DNA of 39,203 bases from an uncultured Paracoccaceae bacterium (GTDB taxonomy: Bacteria > Pseudomonadota > Alphaproteobacteria > Rhodobacterales > Rhodobacteraceae), in the NCBI GenBank assembly GCA_937883775.1, contig CAKZXZ010000138.1, positions 1-39,203 of the forward strand. The letters are read 5' to 3'. Positions within the stretch are counted from its first letter, which is position 1, and each line of letters begins with the position of its first letter. Below are positions 7,498-16,026 of this stretch, piece after piece. The translations under genes were made by a program, and so were the position numbers. The notes under the pieces were generated by a model. That model searched no databases. It worked only from the letters and a program-made list of their open reading frames with translations, and had not been told where the DNA came from.

Positions 7498-8553
7498 ATG
7501 GGCGACGATACCGTTGTAGAAATTTCAAATGTCTGGAAAATTTTCGGCGCCAAGCCCGAGATTGCCCTGCAGGCGATCCGCGATCGGGGTCTGAGCAAGA
7601 CCGAAGTGCTGGCCGAGTTCAACTGCGTTGTCGGCGTGGCGGATGTCAGCCTCTCGGTAAACCGGGGCGAGATTTTCTGCATCATGGGCCTGTCTGGCAG
7701 CGGCAAGTCGACGCTTGTACGCCACTTCAATCGTCTGCTCGAGCCCACCGATGGCAAGATCAAGATCGAAGGCACCGATGTGATGGCGTTGGGACCCAAA
7801 GAGCTCCAGCAGTTTCGCAACAACAAGATCGGAATGGTCTTTCAGAACTTTGCCCTGATGCCGCATCGGTCGGTTCTGGATAATGTCGCGATGCCGCTCG
7901 AGATCCGCCAGGTCAGCAAGAACGAGCGGATGCGACAAGCCGCAGCGATTCTCGATATCGTCGAGCTGGGCGCGTGGGGCGCAAAGTTTGCCCATGAATT
8001 GTCGGGCGGGATGCAACAACGGGTCGGGTTGGCCCGCGCTTTGGCTGCAAATCCTGATGTCCTGCTCATGGATGAGCCGTTCTCGGCGCTTGATCCCCTG
8101 ATCCGGCGGCAATTGCAGGACGAATTTATCCGGCTCAGCAAAATTCTGAAGAAGACGACGATCTTTATCACCCACGATCTTGATGAGGCTGTTCGCATTG
8201 GCAACCGGATCGCGATTATGCGGGATGGCAAAGTGGTCCAGATCGGCACCGCCGAAGACATCGTGATGAACCCAGCGGATGATTATGTCGCCGATTTCGT
8301 GGCCGGTATTTCAAGACTGAAGGTCGTGCGGGCCCATGCGGTGATGCAGTCGCTGCCAGATCATATCGCTACGCACGGGCCGATCTCGGCCGATGCGCCC
8401 CGCGTGAACGAGGGCGAAAACCTCAGCACGCTCATCAATCTTGCGATTGAGAAAAGCGACGCGATTGTTGTCGAAGACGGTGGTGCCGATGTCGGGGTGA
8501 TTACCCGCGCGGATCTGCTGCGCACCGTGATCGAAGGAACGGAAGTCTCATGA
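7498..8553 (+). CDS. Glycine betaine/proline-type ABC importer ATP-binding protein (ProV/OpuAA family)
   Basis: Cytoplasmic ATPase of 351 aa. Motifs are Walker A GLSGSGKST (residues 64-72), signature LSGGMQQRVGLARALA, Walker B VLLMDEPFSALDPLIR and the H-loop ITHDLDEA, all in the ProV version. The ALQAIRDRGLSKTEVLAEF stretch before the Walker A motif is the usual ProV N-terminal insert. The C-terminal 75 residues resemble a partial CBS region (DAIVVEDGGADVGVITRADLLR), the ionic-strength sensor of OpuA. I chose ATG 7498 (after CTGGGGGATAT) because an earlier in-frame ATG at 7297 would run inside the binding-protein gene and through the hairpin. It overlaps the permease by ATGA. Confidence 0.9.
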   Translation: MGDDTVVEISNVWKIFGAKPEIALQAIRDRGLSKTEVLAEFNCVVGVADVSLSVNRGEIFCIMGLSGSGKSTLVRHFNRLLEPTDGKIKIEGTDVMALGPKELQQFRNNKIGMVFQNFALMPHRSVLDNVAMPLEIRQVSKNERMRQAAAILDIVELGAWGAKFAHELSGGMQQRVGLARALAANPDVLLMDEPFSALDPLIRRQLQDEFIRLSKILKKTTIFITHDLDEAVRIGNRIAIMRDGKVVQIGTAEDIVMNPADDYVADFVAGISRLKVVRAHAVMQSLPDHIATHGPISADAPRVNEGENLSTLINLAIEKSDAIVVEDGGADVGVITRADLLRTVIEGTEVS

Positions 8554-10091
8554 ACGCCTATGATGTAAACCCGCTGGAAGACACCGAAAGCGACGCCGCG
8601 CTGGCCTACGCCGAAGAGCGGCGCGAGAATATTCGTGCGTTCACCCGCACCAGCCCTGACTACTACATCCGCAACTTTGACAAGATCGGAGCATCATCAC
8701 GTTTTACGCCGACATTTAACCTGATGGCCGGTCTTTTCGGCCCTGTATGGTTTGGTGCGCGCGGCTTGTGGACTTGGGCACTGCCGTTCTTGATCCTTGA
8801 AGCGCTCGCGTTGGTACAGATCGCCCGCGGCCTTTTTGGCGATCTGGCCGCAGATGCGATGGCAAGGATTGCTTCGATCGAAGGCACGTTGGAACTGCGT
8901 CGCCAGCAGTTGGCCGCCGCGATCGAAAGCAACTCTGACAGGGTTGACGCGTATCAGCGCACAGTGACGTCGCTTGAGGAAAATATCGGTGGTATCCGCG
9001 CAGAGGCAGAGGCCTTGGCCGCTCAAGGTCCGTCAATTGTGCTGATGGGCATCGTGATCTTGCTGGTCGTCAAAGCGGTCCAATCTGTCGTTGCCAACTG
9101 GGCGCTTGAGGCGCGGTTCTCGGATTGGCTGTCCGACCGCTCGATCCGGTCGGCGATGCCGGTCTCTCAGATCGCGTTCAGCGCGGTGTTCATGGCGTTG
9201 ATCGTCTCTGCTGCGATGCTGCACTACAGCTTTCCGGGTCGCTACTCTTTGTTGAGTGAATTCCCGACCGATCCTGATATCCGCCTGACAAGCATTAGCG
9301 CCGTCGAAAACTTCATCGCCTGGTGTGTGCGTAACAGCGGCGCATTCTTCGATGGGCTCACTTACGGCATCCGAACGCTGCTTGATGCACTTGAGGTTAT
9401 TCTGGTGCAGACCCCGTGGATCGTCATCGCCAGCCTGATCGTGTTGCTGACTTGGCTCACAGCAGGCATCCGCACCGCAATTTATTCCGGCGCTTTTCTG
9501 GCGTATATGGGCCTTTTGGGCTTTTGGGAGGCGGCAATGACAACGCTGGCCCTGCTGGGCACAGCCGCCTGTCTGTCCATCGTCATCGGAATACCGCTGG
9601 GCATGTTTGCCGCGCGCCGCCCCCGGTTCTATGCGTTCATCCAGCCGATTATGGACTTCATGCAGACCATGCCTGCCTTTGTGTTCATGGTTCCGGTGAT
9701 TGCCTTTTTCGGTGTCGGCAAGCCAGCCGCTGTCGTGGTGACGATGATTTTTGGCGGTACGCCAGTGGTGCGCCTGACCGTGCTTGGCTTGCGCGGCGTG
9801 CCGGAAAGCGTGCGTGAAGCGGCGATCAGCTTTGGGGCCAACAAGTGGTATCTGCTGACCAAGGTTGATTTGCCATTGGCAAGCCCGTCGATCCGCGCAG
9901 GCATCAATCAGACGATCATGCTGTCGCTGGCGATGGTTGTGGTGGCGTCCCTGATCGGGGCCAAGGGCCTTGGCGAAGACGTGCTCGAAGCGCTGCAATA
10001 CGCAAATGTGGGGCAGGGAATCCTGGCCGGCTTCTCAATCCTCTTCTGCGCAATGATCCTTGACCGCATCGTTCAGGGTGCCCGGAAATGA
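8550..10091 (+). CDS. Betaine-type ABC importer permease (ProW family) with long N-terminal extension
   Basis: Inner-membrane permease of 513 aa, much longer than E. coli ProW (about 350). Order of parts: a soluble N-terminus (1-50); a membrane hairpin with FGPVWFGARGLWTWALPFLILEALALVQI (about 63-91), which recalls small DUF2628-type membrane domains; a predicted coiled coil rich in E/R/Q/A (about 103-160); two further helices; then the ProW core from about residue 265 to the end, with the EAA loop EAAISFGANKWYLLTKVDLP (about 430-449) that docks the ATPase. The coiled coil would sit on one side of the membrane and might mediate assembly or sensing; that is inference. ATGA overlaps join it to the ATPase and to the hydrolase. 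Confidence 0.87.
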   Translation: MNAYDVNPLEDTESDAALAYAEERRENIRAFTRTSPDYYIRNFDKIGASSRFTPTFNLMAGLFGPVWFGARGLWTWALPFLILEALALVQIARGLFGDLAADAMARIASIEGTLELRRQQLAAAIESNSDRVDAYQRTVTSLEENIGGIRAEAEALAAQGPSIVLMGIVILLVVKAVQSVVANWALEARFSDWLSDRSIRSAMPVSQIAFSAVFMALIVSAAMLHYSFPGRYSLLSEFPTDPDIRLTSISAVENFIAWCVRNSGAFFDGLTYGIRTLLDALEVILVQTPWIVIASLIVLLTWLTAGIRTAIYSGAFLAYMGLLGFWEAAMTTLALLGTAACLSIVIGIPLGMFAARRPRFYAFIQPIMDFMQTMPAFVFMVPVIAFFGVGKPAAVVVTMIFGGTPVVRLTVLGLRGVPESVREAAISFGANKWYLLTKVDLPLASPSIRAGINQTIMLSLAMVVVASLIGAKGLGEDVLEALQYANVGQGILAGFSILFCAMILDRIVQGARK

Positions 10092-10810
10092 CAACGCTTG
10101 TCTTTGTCCATGGCTTCATGGGCGGCAGTCAGCAATGGGAAGCACAGCGCGCCGCCTTGGGCGCTGAATATGAGGTTATCACGCTGGATCTGCCCGGATT
10201 TGGCAAGAATGCCGACCTTGAACCGCCCGATACAATTGCGGGTTTTGCCCTTTGGGTTCTGAATGATCTCAGCGCACGCGGTGTGGCGCGATTTCATCTT
10301 GTGGGTCATTCGATGGGCGGCATGATCGCCCAAGAGATCGTCGCACAGGCCCCGGAACGCGTCGGGCAACTGGTGCTTTATGGCACGGGCGCTGCAGGTA
10401 TCCTGCCCGGACGGTTCGAGTCGATCCGCGCCTCCAAAGAGCGCGCGCATACCGAAGGTGCACGTGTCACCGCCCGCCGGATTGCCGCAACCTGGTTTTT
10501 AAAGCAAGAGGCCGCACTCAACTACGAAACTTGTGCTGCGCTGGCCGAACGCAGCAGCCTGCGTGCTATCCTTGCTGGTCTTGATGCGATGCAAAGCTGG
10601 AGCGGTGTGGCCAATCTTGCGGCCATCCGCGCCAGGACCCTGCTGATCTGGGGCGATCATGATCGCACCTATCCTTGGAGCCAGATCGAGCAGTTATGGC
10701 ACTCCATCTCGGATGCGCGCCTCGCCGTGATCCCCGATTGCGCCCATGCCGCGCATCTGGAAAAGCCCGCTTTGTTTAATAGCGTTCTCGACGATTTTCT
10801 AAGGATCTAG
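10088..10810 (+). CDS. Alpha/beta hydrolase coupled to the betaine-type importer
   Basis: Cytoplasmic alpha/beta-hydrolase-fold enzyme of 240 aa with no signal peptide. The oxyanion segment FVHGFMGG lies at residues 6-13, the nucleophile elbow GHSMGG places Ser75, the acid is Asp190 or Asp192 in IWGDHDRT, and the base is His220 in CAHAAHLEKP. The fold matches small esterase/lactonase-like enzymes; the substrate cannot be assigned. Because its ATG overlaps the permease stop (ATGA), it is made with the importer, so an ester of the imported amine (for example a choline or carnitine ester) is a reasonable but untested guess. The operon ends here; the next gene converges after 69 nt containing no clear terminator. 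Confidence 0.8.
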   Translation: MTTLVFVHGFMGGSQQWEAQRAALGAEYEVITLDLPGFGKNADLEPPDTIAGFALWVLNDLSARGVARFHLVGHSMGGMIAQEIVAQAPERVGQLVLYGTGAAGILPGRFESIRASKERAHTEGARVTARRIAATWFLKQEAALNYETCAALAERSSLRAILAGLDAMQSWSGVANLAAIRARTLLIWGDHDRTYPWSQIEQLWHSISDARLAVIPDCAHAAHLEKPALFNSVLDDFLRI

Positions 10811-10879
10811 AGCGTTCATGCGCATGTGACCAGATACGGCCAATCACACGTCCGATCACACTTGCGCCCAAAAACCCCG

Positions 10880-13800
10880 CTATTCTGCAATCAGGCGGAC
10901 TGGTCCGGATGCCTTTAAACTGTCAGGTTTTGCGGTCTCTTGCGCGGCAGGCTTTTTGCGGTAAATCAGTGCGAACATCGGCGGGGTGAAATAGAACGAC
11001 ACCACAGCAGACAACAACACGCCCCCTGCAATCGCCACCGCAAAGGGCGGCCAGAACCCGCCGCCTTCCAGGATCAAAGGCAGGAAGCCTCCGAAGGTTG
11101 TGATCGTGGTCGAAAAGATGTGGCGGCTGGATCCGGTCACCACGCGCGTCATCGCCGCGCGGTCTCCTGCGGCGGCACCTGCGTCGCCTTTCAAACCCGT
11201 CAAGATGATGATCGCTGCGTTGATCGATACCCCGATAGAACCGATCACCCCGATGATTGCATTGATCCCGAACGGATATTGCATGATCGCAAGAGACAGC
11301 ATCGACAGCCCCGCAGACAACACGCAGACCACCAGCGCCACAGCCGTCAGGCGGAACGAATTGAACGTCAGCGCAATCGTCGCAATCGTCAGCGTTACGA
11401 TCAATCCGATTGAGGCCAGCAAATTGCCCACGGTGTTCGAGCGTGCATCTGAGTCGCCGCCCAGCTCCATCCGGTATCCCGCAGGCATCGTAAAGCCGCG
11501 GTCCTCAAGGGAACCCAGCACTGATTGCAACGCCTCTTCGGGCAGCACTCCGGGCACGATATAGGCCTGCACCGTATTCGAGCGTTCGCCGTTGCGGCGT
11601 GTAATCACGCTTTCCGCCGGCTCGATCACGGGGCGGGCCAGTTCGGATAAGGGGACAGCGGGGAAGGCACCTGTCGCGGAAATACGCGGCGCATCGGGCA
11701 GCACAATCGGCAGATCAGAGATTGCGTTCAGATCGCCGCGCAACCCGTTGCCCAGCCGGACGCGAACAGGCAACTGGTCTGTGCCCTCGACCAAGCTGCC
11801 GCCAGTCACACCAACCAGACCAGCTTCAAGCTGGGCTGCGATGTCTGTCACGTTAAGCCCCAAAAGCCGGGCGTTCACCTCGTCAATGTCATAGCGCAGT
11901 TGCGGGGCGCCGCCGGTCACGCCTGCGCGGACCTGTGTGACCAGTGGCAGGTCGGCCATCATCGCGCGCGCCTCGTCCCCCAGGGCGCGCAGCACTTCCA
12001 GATCGGGGCCGACCAGACGCAGTTCGACCGGCGCTGCAACAGGCGGGCCTTGCACCAGATCCCGCACGATGATCCGCGCTTGCGGTGCCAGAACATCAAG
12101 TTGCGCTTGCAAATCAGGCACCAGCTGCGCGGCGTCTTCCGCCGTCTGTGTCTTGACCATCGCCTGCGCGTAGCCCGGCTCTTGGGCCCGCCCGCCGGTG
12201 ATATTGTAATAGAATGCCGGGCCGGATTTTCCGATGCTCCAATAGACCCGATCGATGCTGTCTTTGCTTTGCAGCAAGGCGTCGATCTGGCGTGCGAGGG
12301 CCGCTGTTTCGGAAATGGACGTGCCCGGGGGCATATCAACCTCAAGGTAGAACTGATCGCGCTCGACGCCGGGAAAGAATTGCGCGGTCAGCGTCGGAAA
12401 GCTTACAAAGCCCATCACAGGCAAGACCAGCGCAAGGGCGACAGACTTGATGCGGTTGTTCAACGACCACCGGATAGAGCCTTCAAAGAGCCGTCCCAGA
12501 ACCGGAATGCGAATGCCGCCGCTCCCGGATTTTAGGAACCATCCCGCCAGTGCTGGCGTGACTGTGACAGCGATCACAAGCGACCAGATCAGCATCAAGA
12601 CCACTGCAATGGCGATCGAGCCGACAAAATCGCCGGCTGGTCCCGGCAGCAGGATCATCGGCGTGAACGACAGCGCCGTCGTCACCGTCGAGGCAAGCAG
12701 CGGTGCCGCAAGCCGTTTGGTGGCGTCGCCCACAGCGTCGGCCCGTGCGATCCCTTTGGCCAGACGTTGCCGCACCTCGTCGACCATCACGATGGCGGCA
12801 TCCACCAGCAGGCCCAAAGCCACGATCAGGCCGGTGACCGACATCTGATGGATTGGCAACCCGATGAAGTTCATTGTCGCGAGGGTTGCAAGCGACACCA
12901 CAGGCAAGACCAGGGCAACGATCATCGCCGCGCGCACGCCCAGCGTCAAAAACAGCACCGCCACAACCAGCGACACACCGATGGCCATGTTTGTGCCCAC
13001 CTCGGCCAGACGATCTGCGGTATAGGTGCTTTGATCGAACATCATCACTTCCGACAGCCCAACCGGGACTGCATCTGTGCCTTCGGCCAATTCAGCGCGC
13101 ACAAAGCCCATCCAGCGGTCGATCTGGACACCGTCTTGCGCCAGCACGCCGACAAGGATGGCGGGGCGTCCATTGGCCAGCGCCAGCTCTTCTGCAGGGG
13201 CGCGGGCGCCGCGTGTCAGCGTCGCGATATCTGCAAGGGTAACCGATGTGCCTTGCGCGTTTTCACGCAAGACCACGCGGCCAAGCCGGTCCAGCGCGTC
13301 AATCTCGCCTGAGATGTTGATCGTCAGGTCTGTCTGCGCGCCTTGCAAACGGCCTGCCTGAACCTTGCCATCCGCCGCGTTGATCCGGTTCGAGATATCA
13401 CGCGCCGTAAGACCCAGTGCAGCGGCGGCTTGCGGGTCCACTTCGACCAAAACCTCGTCTTCCGGCTCTCCGAACAGGTCCACCGCGCGCGTCGATGGGA
13501 TTGACCGCAAACGATCTGCCAATGCATCAGCATGATTATAGGCCAGCGTCAGCGGCACGCCGTCATGATCTGCAGTGACCGCGATAACCGCCGAATAGGC
13601 CGAGATACCTTCAGCGTCGAATTCAGGGGCCTGCACGCCCGCCGGAAAGCGGCTGCGTGCATCTTCGACGGCGTCGCGCGCTTCCGACCAGACCTGCTCG
13701 ATTGTGGCCTCGTCCAGCGTTTCGATCAGCTCGACCGACACCACCGACACGCCCGAGCGCGAGACGGATTCAACCGTATCGACCTCGGCGATCTCGCGCA

Positions 13801-14005
13801 GTTCTTCTTCTATCTCTGCGGTGACCAGCGCTTCGACACGGGCCGGATCAGCGCCGGGAAAGCTTGTGGTGACCGTGGCAAAGAGGTTGGTGATCGTCGG
13901 GTCTTCCTGACGTCCCAGCGACAGAAATGATGACATCCCCGCCGAGATCAGCACCAGCAGGATCAAAGCGACAAGGCGCGGTTGCCGGAAGGTCAGCGTT
14001 TCCAT
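10880..14005 (-). CDS. RND-family efflux pump, inner-membrane transporter
   Basis: Proton-driven inner-membrane exporter of 1041 aa, the usual length for AcrB-like RND proteins, with two repeats each of six helices and large periplasmic loops. The N-terminal cytoplasmic/TM1 region (METLTFRQPRLVALILLVLISAG) and the QEDP segment are typical. TM4 reads LGLLVDAAIVMVDEV: Asp402 matches AcrB Asp407, but the neighbour corresponding to Asp408 is Ala403. In TM10 the segment GVSINAAIIIL has Asn where AcrB has Lys940. The proton relay is therefore not the AcrB one. It follows its adaptor gene after 4 nt. No outer-membrane channel gene is in the window. Substrate unknown. Confidence 0.9.
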   Translation of the reverse strand: METLTFRQPRLVALILLVLISAGMSSFLSLGRQEDPTITNLFATVTTSFPGADPARVEALVTAEIEEELREIAEVDTVESVSRSGVSVVSVELIETLDEATIEQVWSEARDAVEDARSRFPAGVQAPEFDAEGISAYSAVIAVTADHDGVPLTLAYNHADALADRLRSIPSTRAVDLFGEPEDEVLVEVDPQAAAALGLTARDISNRINAADGKVQAGRLQGAQTDLTINISGEIDALDRLGRVVLRENAQGTSVTLADIATLTRGARAPAEELALANGRPAILVGVLAQDGVQIDRWMGFVRAELAEGTDAVPVGLSEVMMFDQSTYTADRLAEVGTNMAIGVSLVVAVLFLTLGVRAAMIVALVLPVVSLATLATMNFIGLPIHQMSVTGLIVALGLLVDAAIVMVDEVRQRLAKGIARADAVGDATKRLAAPLLASTVTTALSFTPMILLPGPAGDFVGSIAIAVVLMLIWSLVIAVTVTPALAGWFLKSGSGGIRIPVLGRLFEGSIRWSLNNRIKSVALALVLPVMGFVSFPTLTAQFFPGVERDQFYLEVDMPPGTSISETAALARQIDALLQSKDSIDRVYWSIGKSGPAFYYNITGGRAQEPGYAQAMVKTQTAEDAAQLVPDLQAQLDVLAPQARIIVRDLVQGPPVAAPVELRLVGPDLEVLRALGDEARAMMADLPLVTQVRAGVTGGAPQLRYDIDEVNARLLGLNVTDIAAQLEAGLVGVTGGSLVEGTDQLPVRVRLGNGLRGDLNAISDLPIVLPDAPRISATGAFPAVPLSELARPVIEPAESVITRRNGERSNTVQAYIVPGVLPEEALQSVLGSLEDRGFTMPAGYRMELGGDSDARSNTVGNLLASIGLIVTLTIATIALTFNSFRLTAVALVVCVLSAGLSMLSLAIMQYPFGINAIIGVIGSIGVSINAAIIILTGLKGDAGAAAGDRAAMTRVVTGSSRHIFSTTITTFGGFLPLILEGGGFWPPFAVAIAGGVLLSAVVSFYFTPPMFALIYRKKPAAQETAKPDSLKASGPVRLIAE

Positions 14006-14009
14006 CGCT

Positions 14010-15149
14010 CTAGCCCTTCACCTGCTGAAGCTGCACCGATTGTCCCGGCACCACGCGATGTGCGCCGGTGGCAATCAACTGCGCGCCGTCTTTAAACGTG
14101 CCGCGCACATAGGCGCGGGTGGCTTCTGCATGCAGCAGCTCAACCGCTGCCGTGCGCACGATGTCATCCTCGACAACAAGCACGGTCCAGGCACTGCCCG
14201 AACCTTCCTGCAAAGCATCAAGCGGCACCCACGCCCCGCGTGCCTCGATCACCGTTTGCACAAAAAGTGTGGCCGTTTGCCCAAAGGTGGGCGCGTCGGT
14301 GGTCGCAAGCGTGAACAACGCGGTTCGGGTGCGGGTCACGGGGTCAATATCGGGGCGGAACTGAATGAAGTCCGCAGGATACCGCGCGCCTGCGATGGCG
14401 ATTTCTGCACCGTCCAGCATGTCCTTTGTGAACGACAAAGGCAGACCGATCCGTACCTGCGGCGCACTGGTCTCGATCAGGGTGACAACGGCCTGACCGG
14501 CGGCCAACGTCTCTCCGCCATCGATGTTATGCGCGCCGATCCGTCCGGCAAAAGGCGCATAAAGCACCGATTTTTCCAGATTGATTGTGACGGTCTCAAG
14601 CGCTGCGTCGATTTCGGCGATCCGGCTTGTCAGTTCATCGCGCGTTGCTGTCGTTTCATCCAGTGTTTCCTGGCTTGAAAATCCCTGACCGCGCAGTTGC
14701 TCGGCCCGCGCAACGCGGGTTTTGGCAAATGTCAGCTGGGCTTGCGTCGCCGCGCGCGATGCTTTCAGACGGGTCTTTTCCGCCTCAAGCAAGGCGGTGT
14801 CCAAGCGCGCAATCTCTTGCTCCGCAGATACAGTGTCGCCTTCCTCAACGGCCACCTGTGTGACGCGACCGCCAAGCTCAAAAGACAGCACGGATGTGCT
14901 TGCGGCTTCGATCTGGCCGACAAACTGGCGCGGCACGCGATAGCTGCTTTCAATCCGCAAAGGCATCACCGCAACCGGCGTGGCAGCAGCGCCCGCGGCG
15001 GGGGGCGTCGCCTCTGCGCGCGCGGCCAGAAAGTCTGATCCCGCAACAATCCCCAATCCGGCAAGTCCAACGACCGCGACAGTGCCAAGGATAATACCAA
15101 CGCGCCGGGCGATGCGCCGCATTACCGACGGTTTTTTGTCTTCTGCCAT
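14010..15149 (-). CDS. RND efflux periplasmic adaptor (membrane fusion protein, HlyD/AcrA-like)
   Basis: Adaptor of 379 aa linking the RND pump to an outer-membrane channel. A basic N-terminus and one membrane anchor (VGIILGTVAVVGLAGLGIV) are followed by the barrel-sandwich half motif GQIEAASTSVLSFELGGRVTQVAVEEGD, a coiled-coil hairpin (about residues 100-185), the second half motif YAPFAGRIGAHNIDGGETLAAGQ, and a beta-barrel domain. I chose ATG 15149 with AAAGGTG upstream; an in-frame GTG at 15173 would add eight residues inside the operator. It is transcribed from the promoter at 15180-15208, divergent from the TetR gene. Confidence 0.88.
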   Translation of the reverse strand: MAEDKKPSVMRRIARRVGIILGTVAVVGLAGLGIVAGSDFLAARAEATPPAAGAAATPVAVMPLRIESSYRVPRQFVGQIEAASTSVLSFELGGRVTQVAVEEGDTVSAEQEIARLDTALLEAEKTRLKASRAATQAQLTFAKTRVARAEQLRGQGFSSQETLDETTATRDELTSRIAEIDAALETVTINLEKSVLYAPFAGRIGAHNIDGGETLAAGQAVVTLIETSAPQVRIGLPLSFTKDMLDGAEIAIAGARYPADFIQFRPDIDPVTRTRTALFTLATTDAPTFGQTATLFVQTVIEARGAWVPLDALQEGSGSAWTVLVVEDDIVRTAAVELLHAEATRAYVRGTFKDGAQLIATGAHRVVPGQSVQLQQVKG

Positions 15150-15164
15150 CACGACACCTTTAAT

Positions 15165-15179
15165 GTTAGACACTCTAAC
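15165..15179. promoter_or_regulatory. TetR-family operator O1 (perfect 6-3-6 inverted repeat)
   Basis: GTTAGA-CAC-TCTAAC is a perfect inverted repeat. It begins one base downstream of the pump promoter -10 and covers the expected transcription start, so bound repressor would block initiation. It is one of two copies of the same site; the second lies 21 bp (two helical turns) away. Assignment to the adjacent TetR-family regulator is inferred from position and symmetry. Confidence 0.8.
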
Positions 15180-15208
15180 TTATATGTTAGGAGCTCTCAC
15201 TTTGACAA
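15180..15208 (-). promoter_or_regulatory. Promoter of the RND efflux operon
   Basis: On the minus strand, TTGTCA (15208-15203) and ATATAA (15185-15180) are separated by exactly 17 nt, a good sigma70-type promoter pointing at the adaptor gene. Operator O2 fills the spacer and O1 covers the start site. Confidence 0.7.
15186..15200. promoter_or_regulatory. TetR-family operator O2 (imperfect copy)
   Basis: GTTAGGAGCTCTCAC is an imperfect version of O1: the outer GT/AC and the inner AG..CT symmetry are kept. It lies in the -35/-10 spacer of the pump promoter, 21 bp from O1, on the same face of the helix. The TetR gene starts 17 nt further on, so the regulator may also control itself from here. 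Confidence 0.65.
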
Positions 15209-15216
15209 GAGATACG

Positions 15217-15864
15217 ATGTCTGAAACATCTTGGATCATGAAAAACGAACCCGAGCCCCAAAAGCGCGCGCAGTATCATCACGGTGATCTCAAGCAGCAA
15301 CTGATCGAGGCGACGCGACAATTGGTCGAGGAAAAAGGCCCCGATCACTTCTCGGTTTCCGAAGCCTGTCGTCGGGCAGGTGTGTCAACGGCCGCCCCCT
15401 ATAAGCACTTCAAAGATAAGGGCGAAATGCTGCGCGCTGTGGCGCTGGGCGGGATGGAACGCAAGATGGAGCAGATGCTTGCAGCGGTCGAACCCCTTGC
15501 GCCCGGCAGCATCGACCGCATCATTGCGCTGGGCCGCGTCTATGTGGGGTTTGCGATTGCCGAACCGGGCGTGTTCCGCCTGATGTTCGGCCTGTCCGAA
15601 GACCACGATGAATACGAAGATCTGGTCAAGACCGGCGATACGATGGCCTTTAGCGTCCAGCAAGAGGTCGCTCTCTACCGTGGTAGCGATACCGTCGAAG
15701 AGCCCGACATCCGCCGCGCCTTTCTATTGTGGAGCTTCGTGCACGGGGTGTCGTTCTTGCTGCTCGACGGCAAGGTCACGCATATGGATATGGCCTTTGA
15801 TCTGGAAAGCGTGCTGTCTGAAATCGCATATCGCGTCATGGATGGGCCTGACATCCCGGATTAG
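15217..15864 (+). CDS. TetR-family transcriptional regulator of the RND pump
   Basis: Repressor of 215 aa. The N-terminal TetR helix-turn-helix includes QLIEATRQLVEEKGPDHFSVSEACRRAGVSTAAPYKHFKDKGEML (about residues 27-71), with the classic Y-K-H-F-K-D-K end. The C-terminal half (GRVYVGFAIAEPGVFRLMFG and LLWSFVHGVSFLLLDG) matches the WHG-type ligand domain. I chose ATG 15217 because it falls just downstream of the operators; an alternative ATG lies at 15238, and the upstream in-frame extension to 14980 would run antisense through the adaptor gene. It is divergent from the pump, the usual arrangement for a local efflux repressor. The inducer is unknown. Confidence 0.88.
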   Translation: MSETSWIMKNEPEPQKRAQYHHGDLKQQLIEATRQLVEEKGPDHFSVSEACRRAGVSTAAPYKHFKDKGEMLRAVALGGMERKMEQMLAAVEPLAPGSIDRIIALGRVYVGFAIAEPGVFRLMFGLSEDHDEYEDLVKTGDTMAFSVQQEVALYRGSDTVEEPDIRRAFLLWSFVHGVSFLLLDGKVTHMDMAFDLESVLSEIAYRVMDGPDIPD

Positions 15865-15877
15865 GGTCAATGTCGTC

Positions 15878-15910
15878 CCCGCACCACTGTCTGTGCGCGC
15901 GGGCTTTCTT
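15878..15910 (+). terminator. Possible terminator after the TetR gene
   Basis: CCCGCAC (15878-15884) can pair with the GTGCGCGCGGG region (15893-15903), with a small bulge, and CTTTCTT follows. It lies 14 nt past the stop. The T-run is broken, so efficiency is uncertain. Confidence 0.4.
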
Positions 15911-16026
15911 GCTCCAAATTGTTCCCTTGGCGTCACTTTGCTCTAGGTCACTGCCCAACGCGCAATTGTAAACCGTGAATTAGCACGGCATCTTCTGCGT
16001 GGACCATCGTGTTTAGGGAGGACACA

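Noticed and set aside
9033-9998. A 321-codon minus-strand open frame within the ProW gene
   Set aside because: His/Gln/Arg-rich composition typical of an antisense shadow; the plus-strand permease is clearly real.
10818-10827. CATGCGCATG palindrome between the hydrolase and RND genes
   Set aside because: Ten-base GC-rich palindromes are common here; it is not placed at a promoter and has no second copy or T-tract.
15926-15942. Possible sigma54 promoter upstream of tctC (TTGGC ... TTGCT)
   Set aside because: The GG and GC dinucleotides are separated by 9 nt instead of the required 10, and no enhancer-binding activator gene is nearby.
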